Source of the DNA: Chloroflexus aurantiacus J-10-fl
Lineage (GTDB): Bacteria; Chloroflexota; Chloroflexia; Chloroflexales; Chloroflexaceae
DNA: 64,000 nt
Assembly (NCBI RefSeq): GCF_000018865.1
Contig: NC_010175.1
Span: forward strand, 2,418,001-2,482,000
Direction of reading: 5' to 3'
The notes below the pieces were generated by a model. It made no database searches and was not told the origin of the DNA. It worked only from the letters and a program-made list of their open reading frames with translations. Shown here piece by piece: positions 39,590 through 48,296 of this stretch (positions are counted from its first letter, which is position 1; every line of letters starts with the position of its first letter). A program made the translations under genes and the position numbers.

Positions 39590-40053
39590 GACCCGCCCCA
39601 CCCCATCCCGCCACCGCTGGGGGCGGGAACCGGCGGCGCCGTATGGCGCTCGCAGTCGAGGGATGGTGCAGGTGATGAGCGCGCCTCCGGCGCGTGCTCT
39701 CAGCGCTGCCGGTGAGTGAGCGGGAGGCGCGTGCTCCCAGGGCGTACCGACCCGCCCCCACCCTACCCCGCCACCGCTGGGGGCGGGAACCGGCGGCGCC
39801 GGATGGCGCTCGTAGTCGTGGGCCGGTGTAGGTGATGAGCGCGCCGGAGGCGCGCGCCCAGCGCTGCCGGTGAGTGAGCGGGAGGCGCGTGCTCCCAGGG
39901 CGTACCGACCCGCCCCCACCCTACCCCGCCACCGCTGGGGGCGGGAACCGGCAGCGCCGGATGGCGCTCGTAGTCGTGGGCCGGTGTAGGTGATGAGCGC
40001 GCCGGAGGCGCGCGCTCCCAACGCTGCCGGTGAGCGAGCGGGATGTGTTCGCT
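39590..40053. repeat. three tandem 158-bp repeats
   Basis: Units start near 39590, 39749 and 39907. Each carries CCGCCACCGCTGGGGGCGGG (a G/C hairpin), GCGCGCC-TCCGGCGCGC-type palindromes and GCTGCCGGTGAG. The last unit is truncated. Frames through it are Pro/Arg/Ala low complexity and not genes. The rest of the 39349-40190 spacer shows nothing else. Confidence 0.85.
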
Positions 40054-40190
40054 CCCAGGGACGTATCAGCACGTGTGTGCAGGTGAGTGGCTGGCGTGGC
40101 AAGATTGCTACCACACCAGATTTGATATGTTTCCTCTGTGATATGTGAAAGAGCTTTCGGTCATTGTGGACAATACGAGGTGATGTGTCT

Positions 40191-40766
40191 ATGCAGCAAC
40201 CTGATAACTATCAGCGCTTTGATCGCTCAACATCGCTGGAGAAAGCCAATCTGGTTGGTGGCTTGTTTGGTCTGATTCCGGCGATTGCCCTATTCGTCGG
40301 TCATCTGCTCTACAATGGTGAATTCACGTTGACTTTCAATCCGAATGACTGGTTTGGTATTATTCTGCTCATCATCATCGTGATCGGTGGTGTTTTGGTT
40401 CACGAATTGCTGCACGTTATCGGGTGGATGCTGGCCGGGCGGGTATCACTCTCGGCGATGAAGCTCGGCTTTGATCGCAAGACGTTAACCCCATATGCCC
40501 ATATCCGTCAGGCACTTCCGATCAATGCCTATCGCTTCGGGACAATCCTGCCAGCCATCGTTCTCGGTTTGCTGCCGGGATTGATCGGCATCGTGAATAA
40601 TCTTCCCCCGTATACCGCATTTGGCGTCTTCTTCACGGTTGCAGCAGGAGGCGATATGCTGATTTTGTGGTTGCTTCGTCGTGATCCGGCTCAGGCACTG
40701 GTGATCGATCATTCGGATCGGGTGGGTTGTGAGGTACTGATCCCAAACGAGAGCAACTCACGGTAG
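40191..40766 (+). CDS. DUF3267 membrane zincin-like protein
   Basis: 191 aa from the ATG at 40191 (GAGGTGATG upstream). Four or five helices. The second helix is followed by VHELLHVIGW, an HExxH zinc motif at a membrane surface, as in DUF3267 putative zincin peptidases related to site-2-protease-like folds. Function unknown; intramembrane or membrane-proximal proteolysis is a family guess. Its last 58 bp overlap the 3' end of the convergent glycosyltransferase gene. Confidence 0.75.
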   Translation: MQQPDNYQRFDRSTSLEKANLVGGLFGLIPAIALFVGHLLYNGEFTLTFNPNDWFGIILLIIIVIGGVLVHELLHVIGWMLAGRVSLSAMKLGFDRKTLTPYAHIRQALPINAYRFGTILPAIVLGLLPGLIGIVNNLPPYTAFGVFFTVAAGGDMLILWLLRRDPAQALVIDHSDRVGCEVLIPNESNSR

Positions 40767-41992
40767 AGCTGAAGTGTTTGCGCAGCCACAATCGGCCAGT
40801 CGAAGGTCGAGCGCACGATCTTTTCGCTCTCGGCTCCCCAGGCTGGCCAGCGATCACGGGTGGCGAGGGCGGCCTGAAGCTGAGCGGTCAGGTCATCAAC
40901 ATCGCCGGGCTGTACCAGTAAGCCGTTACGCCCGGGAAAGACTTTATCGGGGATACCACCGATAGCGCTGGCGACAACCGGACGACGGTGGATCATTGCT
41001 TCCAGGGTGACCAGTGAGCTGCCTTCGTAGCGGGTTGGGTGAACGAAAAGATCGATCTCTTCGTAGAGGCTGTGCAGTTCCTCATCGTTCAAACGTCCGA
41101 CAAACAAGGTGTGTTCAGCAATGCCGGCTGCCTGCGCCTGCTGTTCAAGCGCAGCACGCGCCGAACCATTACCAACTACTATCCAGCGCCAGCGGGGTGG
41201 TAGTTCGTTGCGCAGGCGGGCTAACGCAGCAATCAGAATGTCAAACCCTTTGTTCGGTTCGAGACGACCGACACTGAGCAGAATTGGATCACTACTTCCC
41301 AAACCAAAGCGAAACCGGAGCGCTGTACGCAGCTCACTTCGTACCTGAGCGAGGCATTCTTCGACATCAATCGCCGACGGAATGACGACGACCCGATCCG
41401 GATCGACCCGGAGGTAGTGGGGTATGTCGTCTTTCGTGCAGGCATCGGTGGCGATCACGCGGTCGGCCTGGCGATGACCATAGGCGTAGAGCCAGCGGAA
41501 TGGCGCATACGCCAGCCATTTGCGTCGATCCGGCGTGCGAAATTCCTCCATGCCGTGCGGATTGGCAACAAAGGGAACGCTGCGGAGTAGCGTTATCCGA
41601 TTGCGGGCAACCGCGTACCCAAAGGCACATAATCCCTGCGAATGGACGACATCGAAATCGCCGTGTTGCACGCGCCGGGCTGCCCGATGGCCGATCCGCC
41701 AACTGTAGATTGGAAAATTGATCTGGCGGCCAATCACGCCATTTGGGGCCAGCAGCGGTGAGGTATAGTCGTAGCGCAGTGTCTCGATGGCGTGCGGTTG
41801 GAGATCACCCTGTTCGGCGTTGTCTGGCGGCGATTGTACGTACAGGGTTACCTCAACTCCCAGGCGGGTCAGATATTTGGTGAGGTGGTAGACGTGACGC
41901 TCGATGCCACCGTAGCCGTGCAGAGGGAAGACGGCGCGAGCCAGCATCGCCACCCGGATAGGGCGGGGATGGTGTGGATGGGTAGCGTTCAT
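40709..41992 (-). CDS. GT4-family glycosyltransferase
   Basis: 427 aa with a GGGAGG ribosome-binding site. GT-B fold: N-terminal FPLHGYGGIERHVYHLTKYL (acceptor domain) and C-terminal LLSVGRLEPNKGFDILIAAL, the family-1/4 donor domain, with the E-x7-E motif in HPTRYEGSSLVTLEAM. It is a retaining transferase using a nucleotide sugar, probably on a lipid-linked or envelope glycan in the cytoplasm. Single gene; its 3' end overlaps the DUF3267 gene by 58 bp. Confidence 0.9.
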   Translation of the reverse strand: MNATHPHHPRPIRVAMLARAVFPLHGYGGIERHVYHLTKYLTRLGVEVTLYVQSPPDNAEQGDLQPHAIETLRYDYTSPLLAPNGVIGRQINFPIYSWRIGHRAARRVQHGDFDVVHSQGLCAFGYAVARNRITLLRSVPFVANPHGMEEFRTPDRRKWLAYAPFRWLYAYGHRQADRVIATDACTKDDIPHYLRVDPDRVVVIPSAIDVEECLAQVRSELRTALRFRFGLGSSDPILLSVGRLEPNKGFDILIAALARLRNELPPRWRWIVVGNGSARAALEQQAQAAGIAEHTLFVGRLNDEELHSLYEEIDLFVHPTRYEGSSLVTLEAMIHRRPVVASAIGGIPDKVFPGRNGLLVQPGDVDDLTAQLQAALATRDRWPAWGAESEKIVRSTFDWPIVAAQTLQLYRELLSFGISTSQPTRSE

Positions 41993-42252
41993 GCGTGACG
42001 ATCCTCCCTCAACTCAATCACATTATGTCAGGGCGATGATACCATAAGTTAGGCGCGGAGAAGTGGGGGGCGGATAAGTGGCAGGAATATCAGATCGTGA
42101 TTGACACTGCGCACTATTCAGGTTGTCAGGCCTGTGTTAAGACCTCCACTAAGCGTACCTCTGGCCTGCCGCTGGCACCGAATATGCGGATAGCCGTGAC
42201 TACCCTCCCCCGTCGTGACGATCCGTCGGGATCACCTGCATGATGGCTGGTT

Positions 42253-42285
42253 CCGTAGGGGCGGGTTCGGAACCCGCCCCTACGG
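42253..42285. repeat. GTAGGGGCGGG hairpin
   Basis: Perfect 15-bp arms CCGTAGGGGCGGGTT/AACCCGCCCCTACGG with a CGG loop. Family members: 16918 and 61880; 62015-62036 (GGGGCACGGCA/TGCCGTGCCCC) is an analogue with a different stem. Confidence 0.8.
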
Positions 42286-42340
42286 ACGGTGTATGCGCCC
42301 GTTTACGTTGCTCCTACCGGGCACGGTAAGGCTATCTTTC

Positions 42341-42612
42341 ACCCGCCCCCGCTGGGGGTGGAAACCAGCGGGGACGGATGGTTCCCACTGGCGCAAGCCG
42401 GTTTAGACGAGAAGCAGGCAGGGAGCTACGTGTTGCAGGTGGCTAGCGAGCCGGAGGCTCGCGCTCCCAGGGTCTGACCTGCCCCCGCTGAAGTTGGGAA
42501 CCGGCGCTGTCAGATGGCTCCCACTGGCGCAAACCGGTTTAGACGAGAAGCAGGCAGGGAGCTACGTGTTGCAGGTGGCTAGCGAGCCGGATGTTCGCGC
42601 CCCCAGGGGGCG
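42341..42612. repeat. 136-bp tandem duplication
   Basis: Two units (about 42341-42476 and 42477-42612) share ACTGGCGCAARCCGGTTTAG, ACGAGAAGCAGGCAGGGAGC and TGCAGGTGGCTAGCGAGCC. The inner 90 bp are almost identical. Confidence 0.8.
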
Positions 42613-42883
42613 ATACATTGCGGAACACAGGTACGGTGGGCTGGTGCAGGTTTGGGGGGCGAGCCGGAGGCTCGCGCTCCCAGGCACCCTGCGGGACGCG
42701 GGGACAGTGGGCTGGTGCAGAGGGATGTGGTACCTTTTCCAGCCCATAGCGGCTCTAACCGTGCATTGTCAGGAGATCGGGTTATCCACGGTTCTCCCGG
42801 TTTTGGGGATGCGAGTGGGTCATTCGACTACCGAGGGCGGGATGTTGCCCGCCCTCTCCTGTGCAGTCCTGCGCTGCGCCATT

Positions 42884-44236
42884 CTACATCTGGCGGAAGA
42901 GTGAGCCGCGCTGGGCCCAGGCCCAGGCGTTGTTTGGATCAATTTCAATCGCCCTGGTCAGATCGATGTACGCCTCTTCGTAGATTTTCAGTGACTGATA
43001 GGTTGCACCTCGCCGGCTGAGTACCCACGAATCGTTGGGTGATAGTTCAAGCGCACGATTAAAATCTTCCAGCGCCTCGTTGTAGTTGCGGAGCAGGCGG
43101 TGGGTTTCCCCCCGTTCAGCAATCACCCATACCATATCTGGCTTCAGGGCCAGCGCACGGTTGAAGTCGGCCAGGGCTTCGTCGTAACGAGCCAGCACGC
43201 GATAGACCTGGCCGCGACTACCCAATGCCCAGGCGTGATCGGGTTGGAGTTCGATGGTGCGGTTGAAGTCCCGCAGGGCTTCTTCGTAACGACGCTGCAA
43301 ACGGAACAGTTCACCGCGTTCGGCCAGGGCAGCTATATAGTTCGGTTCCAGTTCGATAGCACGGCTGAAGTCAGCAATTGCCTCGTCGGTACGATTGGTG
43401 TTACGGTGGAGGAGACCACGCTGAAAGTAGACCCAGGTGTAGCCTGGATCTAATTCCAGCGCTCGATTGAAATCGGCCAACGCTGCGTTGAGATCGCCGA
43501 CGGCGCGAAACGCGGCTCCGCGACTACCAAATGCCCAGGCGTAAGCGGAATCAAGTTCCAGCGCCCGGCTCAGGTCGGCAAGGGCACCCTCAAAGTCATC
43601 GGCCAGCCGACGGGTTTCACCACGCTCGGCGTAGAGCCAGGCCATGTTGCCCTGCAAGGCAATGGCGGCGTCGAAATCGGCGATAGCTGCCGGGAAATCG
43701 CGCATCTCGCGATAGGTGATCCCCCGATGTCCCAATGCCCAGGGGTAGGCCGGATCGATGGCTAACGCCCGACTAAAGGCTTCTATTGCTTCCTGATGCT
43801 GATTGAGCGCCCGCAGTGACTCGCCCCGTTCGGCGTGGATCCACGCCAGATTGGGATTGAGCGCCAGGGCAGCATCGAAGTCGACCAGGGCTTCGTGATG
43901 GCGCCGCAAGGCTCGCCAGACCTGACCACGACTGCCTAATGCCCAGGGGTATTCTGGACGGAGGGCAATGGCGCGTGAGAAGGCCTCGATGGCCGCTTCA
44001 TGCCGCCGTAACATGCGGAGCGTCTCGCCGCGTTCGGCGTGATACGCCGGATCGTCGGGTTCGAGGTCACAGGCTCGCGTTAAGTCGTCCAGCGACTCTT
44101 CGAGACGTCCCAGTTCGCGCAGTACTTGCCCGCGCTGAAAGTAGGCCCAGGCATAGTTTTCGTCAATGGCGATTGCCCGATTGAAATCGGCCAGTGCCGC
44201 TTCCCGACGGTCGTTGTAGAGGTTTTCCAGACTCAT
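42884..44236 (-). CDS. tetratricopeptide (TPR) repeat protein
   Basis: 450 aa made almost wholly of about 13 TPR units of 34 residues (W/A-x-x-RG-x-x-R ... EAI-DF-RAIEL-P). No signal peptide or other domain, so probably a soluble protein-interaction scaffold. The repeats alternate between an AERGE type and a GSRG type, giving a partial 68-residue super-period. AAAGGGGGG precedes the ATG. Partner unknown; the flanking genes are unrelated. Confidence 0.88.
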   Translation of the reverse strand: MSLENLYNDRREAALADFNRAIAIDENYAWAYFQRGQVLRELGRLEESLDDLTRACDLEPDDPAYHAERGETLRMLRRHEAAIEAFSRAIALRPEYPWALGSRGQVWRALRRHHEALVDFDAALALNPNLAWIHAERGESLRALNQHQEAIEAFSRALAIDPAYPWALGHRGITYREMRDFPAAIADFDAAIALQGNMAWLYAERGETRRLADDFEGALADLSRALELDSAYAWAFGSRGAAFRAVGDLNAALADFNRALELDPGYTWVYFQRGLLHRNTNRTDEAIADFSRAIELEPNYIAALAERGELFRLQRRYEEALRDFNRTIELQPDHAWALGSRGQVYRVLARYDEALADFNRALALKPDMVWVIAERGETHRLLRNYNEALEDFNRALELSPNDSWVLSRRGATYQSLKIYEEAYIDLTRAIEIDPNNAWAWAQRGSLFRQM

Positions 44237-44324
44237 GGCCCCCCCTTTCAGCGTAGATATGCCAATACAAAGGCTATGACATAGTACGAAACAACGTGAA
44301 GAATTGTTACACCCTGTGCCGCCA

Positions 44325-45323
44325 TCAACCGCGGCGCGCTGCTCCGAGCAGACCGCCTGGTCCTAGCGCCACAATTTCGCGGCGCCCGATCCGTTCGTTG
44401 GCCATCAGGCGCGGTAGGATAAGATCGACGATGTTTTGATCGCGGGAACGCACGCAGCCGGGAGCACCAATGAGCGGAATACGGTCATCGGCAGCGTTCA
44501 GGTAGGCCAGCAAGAGCAAATTACCCGGCTCGACCGGTGCACCGTAGTGGGCAATCTCGCCACCGATCCGACGCACGGCACGGGGAATGACATCGTCGCG
44601 GTCGACAACGGAGGTTTCGCCGGCGGTTATGATCAGGTCGGCGCCGGCAGCCAGTAGTTCGTGCAGACTGGCAGCAACTTCTGCTTCGTCCGGCGGTACG
44701 TGACAGCAGCCGATCATGGTTGCGCCCAGATCGGTGATCCGACCGACAATTGCCGGTAGCATGCCACGTTCAACTCGTGCCCGTGCCGCCGGGCTGCTCA
44801 CCAGGGCAACGCCAATGCGGCGACGTACCATCGGGGCAACACGCAATACACTCTGGGCATCAGCGGCGGCACCGGCTTGCGCAAGATCTGAAGCAGGCAC
44901 GGCGAAGGGGATAATTTTGATCGTTGCCAGCATCTGATCAGCGGCAACCAGGGTGTACGGTGGTAGGGTGGCGACTGTTAAGCCATCAATCAGATTGATC
45001 GCCAGTAATGCTTCTGTATCAATCATCAACGGGCCGGCGTAGGCCGAGCGAAGATTAACGCGACCGGCGTGCGGTTCGCCAATGATGACGCCCGGCCCGG
45101 CGACGATCTGGGCCAGGCGCAGCGCAGCTTCGTCTTCGTGAACATCATCAGGCTCAAGCACCGCAACGCGCACTGTGGCAACCCCAAGCCCGGTGAGCTG
45201 GGAAATGTCCTCTGGCCGCAGCCGTCGTCCTTTGTTGAAGGCTTTACGCCCCTGATCATCGGCAATATTGTGGCACAGAATGTGTCCAACTGCCGCTACC
45301 ACCGGTAGGGTCTTGATGTGCAT
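44325..45323 (-). CDS. molybdopterin-binding (MoaB/Mog-like) domain protein
   Basis: 332 aa. The C-terminal half has the MoCF-binding signature: GVALVSSP, ADLIITAGETSVVDRDDVIP and APVEPGNLLLLAYL, with GAPGCVRSRDQNIVDLILPRLM. The N-terminal half (about 1-165) resembles the companion region in MoeA-like or molybdopterin-binding proteins of nicotinate/xanthine-dehydrogenase type clusters. It may handle molybdenum cofactor or sense it. No molybdoenzyme genes are adjacent, so the exact role is open. Confidence 0.7.
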   Translation of the reverse strand: MHIKTLPVVAAVGHILCHNIADDQGRKAFNKGRRLRPEDISQLTGLGVATVRVAVLEPDDVHEDEAALRLAQIVAGPGVIIGEPHAGRVNLRSAYAGPLMIDTEALLAINLIDGLTVATLPPYTLVAADQMLATIKIIPFAVPASDLAQAGAAADAQSVLRVAPMVRRRIGVALVSSPAARARVERGMLPAIVGRITDLGATMIGCCHVPPDEAEVAASLHELLAAGADLIITAGETSVVDRDDVIPRAVRRIGGEIAHYGAPVEPGNLLLLAYLNAADDRIPLIGAPGCVRSRDQNIVDLILPRLMANERIGRREIVALGPGGLLGAARRG

Positions 45324-45851
45324 AGCTGCCTGCCCGTTGTGTCGTGATTGACAATAATCGTGATACCGTCAATATTTCTTGCTAACGTCGATCTACTTTT
45401 TCTAGGGGTTTGTTGCGCACGGTTACCAATCTCTACCCACCCCTTCAGCATCGGTGTCGGCACCGGCGATCCTTTTGGCGATACATTTCCAACCACGGTA
45501 CAATAATGCTCGTTGCACCGATGATATAGTTTTGTCTAACCCAGGTTGCCACCTATCCTGTGAGCAGGCCACTTGAGGCTGACTGCCAGGATGAACAGCA
45601 CGACGCTTCAGGCAGCATCGTACAACGTACCTGTACGAACGATGTGGGTGGCAGCCAGTTCCTATAGACGCGCTACTTCACGCACGTTTCTGAGGTAGCA
45701 ACCCGGTTTGTGTCCATCCTCTGTGTCCTCTGTGGTGACAAAGGTAACCAATCAGGTTGTACACACTCCTGATCTGGCGACTCTGGATTTTGGATTGATA
45801 GACTCATGGTACCATGACGATGGTGTAGACGAATCACTATTTGCAACAGTT
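45324..45851. other. intergenic, mostly MITE-like element copy 2
   Basis: Positions 45537-45759 hold the element. The remaining stretches show nothing recognisable except possible promoter sequence for the DUF3352 gene. Confidence 0.5.
45537..45759. mobile_element. MITE-like element, copy 2 (223 bp, inverted relative to copy 1)
   Basis: The left end TAACCCAGGTTGCCACCT is intact; the right end (AGGTAACCAATCAGGTTG) has decayed. It shares with copy 1 GCGCGTCTATAGGAAC, TACAGGTACGT, TTCATCCTGG-AGTCAGCCTCA and TTTGTCACCACAGAGG, read on opposite strands. The reading frame of the next gene extends into it by chance. Confidence 0.7.
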
Positions 45852-46661
45852 ATGGCAGGTATGATCAATTCTTCAACACTACCTCGCGAACGCGGTCTTG
45901 GGTATGCCCTGGTTGGTGGCCTGGCCATTACGCTGGTTGCCGCCTTGATCGGTGCGCTGTTCGTTTACTGGTTTGTGACCGTGCAACAAGGGCCGGCTCC
46001 TGCTGATCTGTTACCGGCGGATGTGCAATTGTACGCCAGCCTGTCGCCGACCCTGAGCGATGTGCCTGAACAGCCGCGCATCGAGCGGGCATTGAATGAG
46101 GTTTTTGGCCTGACGATGCCGTCAGACGCCGCAGCGAATGTGGCGGCACTACTGGGGGTTGATCTGGATAGCGATGTTGTGACCTGGATCGGCAGCGATA
46201 TTGCGGTGGTCGTGCGTGATTTCACGCCGGTGACCCGTGATGTAGCCGCTGACCTGGTGACGAATGGTGAGGTGCTGGTGTTTCTCGCTTCGCGCAACGA
46301 TCCGCAGGCGCGTCTGTTTTTGGAGAAGCATCTGACGGTGCGTCGTAATCGTGGTGAGACGATTAACGAGCAGCGGGTAGGCGAGGCTATCATTTACAGT
46401 GGTGAGTTGAACAGTCCGCTGCGCGCCGTCGGTCTGATCGAGCACTATGTTGTCTTCTCCAATCGCCAGGAGGCGCTGATCGATCTGGCTGCCGGTCCGG
46501 ATCGGCCCAACCGCCTGGCCGACCTGCCGGCATTCCAGCAGTTTCGCGAGACGATAGCCGCAGTGCGTTCGGGGGCAATCTATACCGATGGCTCGCCTGA
46601 ATCGGAAGCGGCCCGCGCCGCAGTGCGGGCCTGGCTGGTGCAGATGTTAGGGCCTCAATAG
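45852..46661 (+). CDS. DUF3352-type membrane-anchored protein
   Basis: 269 aa from the ATG at 45852 (another ATG lies at 45861). The frame stays open back to 45708, but that part lies in a repeat element. One helix at about residues 14-38 (YALVGGLAITLVAALIGALF) anchors a long external domain beginning with PADVQLYASLSP, the DUF3352 hallmark, and continuing with WIGSDIAVVVRDF, VLVFLASRND and HYVVFSNRQEAL. The function of this family is unknown. The 3' end faces the ProRS-like gene with only 20 bp between. Confidence 0.7.
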   Translation: MAGMINSSTLPRERGLGYALVGGLAITLVAALIGALFVYWFVTVQQGPAPADLLPADVQLYASLSPTLSDVPEQPRIERALNEVFGLTMPSDAAANVAALLGVDLDSDVVTWIGSDIAVVVRDFTPVTRDVAADLVTNGEVLVFLASRNDPQARLFLEKHLTVRRNRGETINEQRVGEAIIYSGELNSPLRAVGLIEHYVVFSNRQEALIDLAAGPDRPNRLADLPAFQQFRETIAAVRSGAIYTDGSPESEAARAAVRAWLVQMLGPQ

Positions 46662-46681
46662 GCTGCGTCGGTGTCGATCAC

Positions 46682-48259
46682 CTACCGCTGCCCGATCACA
46701 GTCAGTAGGGCTGATTGATCGATGACGGTGGCCTGGGCGGCGGTACGGTGTCGGATTTCAAGCTGATTCGCGGCCAGTAGCTTCTCACTGATGACGACGC
46801 GCCACGGGGCGCCGATCAGGTCGGCATCGTTGAATTTAACTCCGGCCCGTTCATCACGATCATCAATCAACACATGCCAACCAGCCGTTTGCAGCATCGC
46901 CGCCAGTGCGTGTCCGGCGGTAACTACTGCCTCGCCGCGCCCCAGGGTGACGAGGTGGATGGCGAAGGGGGCAATGGCCGCCGGCCAGACAATCCCGCGT
47001 TCGTCGTGATGCTGCTCAACCACCAGGTACAGGAGCGGTTCCAGATCGATTTCGAGACCCGTAATGATGAGTGGCCGGTTTTGGCCCTCTGCATCTTGCA
47101 CGAGCAGCGCAGTTGGTTGAGGGGCTGTTATAGCGCCGATAAGCGCACCCCGCCCTTCAATCCGGGCCGTTCCACACCATGGGCATGGATCGCCGGCCTC
47201 GGCCTGGCTAATGTCGGCGACCAGGGTGGCCTGCCAGTCACGGCCATAGACCACATCGCGCAGATGGTAGCCAGCCCGGTTTGCGCCCGCCACCAGTGGC
47301 GCCCCAGTGGTGACCATTGGGTCGGCAACGACGAGCACATCGCGCAGGCCGACGGGTGACGCATAGCCGGGAACGGCTCCGCACGCTCGAATCTGCGCTT
47401 CGTCGGCAGGAACCAGCTCGTCGGCACCGACAACGGCAGCCAGTTTGGGTAGACTTGCTTCCCGGTCGCCACGCACCACGGCGAACACGAGGCGCCGGTC
47501 GTCGGCACAACGGGCATCGAAGAAGAGCGCTTTTGCCGTCGCTGCGGTGGGAATACCGAGGTACGCTGCCAGGGCAGCAATCGTGTTGGCGTTGGGGGTT
47601 TCGACCAGGCTCATCGCCGGAGTCGGCCCGCTGTAGGCCGGTGGTGGCGCCATTGGCGCCAGTTCGCGCGGTGCTCGCCGGTTGCAGGTGGGGCAATCGA
47701 GGGTTGTTAACGGCCCACTCGCACTGTCAACGATCAGCGGCGCAGATTCGGTGGCCTGCAAGGCATCGGCGACAATCGTTAGCCCACACTCGTGCAAGGC
47801 GTGGCGCAGGTGTTGCAGCGTCGTTTCAAGCAACGCCTGGGCCTGCGAGGCGTCGCGCGCCAGTCCGGCCCAGCTCAACGTCGTGGGTGTGGGCAGTTCG
47901 AGCAGGCTGAAGCGCTGACGGGATTGCGGTCGTTTGCGCCGACGCTGACCCCAGATCGCCTGGGGAAGCTGGCGGTATGAGTCGATCTCACGCCGGGCCA
48001 GCGCAGTCACGGTCGCCGGCCAGGTGGCTGTGGATGTGTTTGGCAGATACACCTCTTGAGCACCGCCAGCCTGGATCGCTGTGGTCAGATGGTGGCTGAG
48101 CCGGCGCAGCACCGCACTCCCCAGGGGTAACAGGGCCGGTTCACCGTTATCCAGGGCGCGGATCATCCCGGCGCGCCAGAGTAGTTGGGCTGCCCGCGTA
48201 TCAGCTTCTGCGGGCGCCTGGCGTAACGTTCGCCCAAACAGCGTGGCAAGTTGTATCAT
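46682..48259 (-). CDS. prolyl-tRNA synthetase-like protein lacking class II catalytic motifs
   Basis: 525 aa, co-linear with bacterial ProRS. The N-terminus keeps LLWRAGMIRALDNG and LLPLGSAVLRRL (motif 1 side). The inserted editing domain (about 225-385) is well kept: ATAKALFF (key Lys), GDREASLPKL, SPVGLRDVLVVADP and LVAGANRAGYH. The anticodon domain keeps LIDDRDERAGVKFNDADLI. However the motif 2 region (normally FRDE plus RFG-R-REF-MKDAYSF) reads RFSLLELPTPTTLSWAG, and motif 3 (normally GxGxxR) reads LIITGLEIDLEP without Arg. It is therefore unlikely to aminoacylate; trans-editing of mischarged tRNA-Pro or regulation is inferred. A genuine proS should exist elsewhere. Confidence 0.8.
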   Translation of the reverse strand: MIQLATLFGRTLRQAPAEADTRAAQLLWRAGMIRALDNGEPALLPLGSAVLRRLSHHLTTAIQAGGAQEVYLPNTSTATWPATVTALARREIDSYRQLPQAIWGQRRRKRPQSRQRFSLLELPTPTTLSWAGLARDASQAQALLETTLQHLRHALHECGLTIVADALQATESAPLIVDSASGPLTTLDCPTCNRRAPRELAPMAPPPAYSGPTPAMSLVETPNANTIAALAAYLGIPTAATAKALFFDARCADDRRLVFAVVRGDREASLPKLAAVVGADELVPADEAQIRACGAVPGYASPVGLRDVLVVADPMVTTGAPLVAGANRAGYHLRDVVYGRDWQATLVADISQAEAGDPCPWCGTARIEGRGALIGAITAPQPTALLVQDAEGQNRPLIITGLEIDLEPLLYLVVEQHHDERGIVWPAAIAPFAIHLVTLGRGEAVVTAGHALAAMLQTAGWHVLIDDRDERAGVKFNDADLIGAPWRVVISEKLLAANQLEIRHRTAAQATVIDQSALLTVIGQR

Positions 48260-48296
48260 TTCGTCCTCGTTCGATCACATCACATAGGCGAAGGGT

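Larger units (their letters stand above)
41993..42883. other. repeat-rich intergenic region
   Basis: No gene. It contains a perfect GTAGGGGCGGG hairpin (42253-42285), a 136-bp tandem duplication (about 42341-42612), and three GCGAGCCGGAGGCTCGCGCTC-type palindromes near 42449, 42574 and 42659. The same palindrome class occurs in the 158-bp array at 39.6-40.0 kb and at 53.63 kb. Confidence 0.7.

Noticed and set aside
39590-40053. CRISPR array
   Set aside because: Units are contiguous 158-bp direct repeats without unique spacers, and no cas genes are present.
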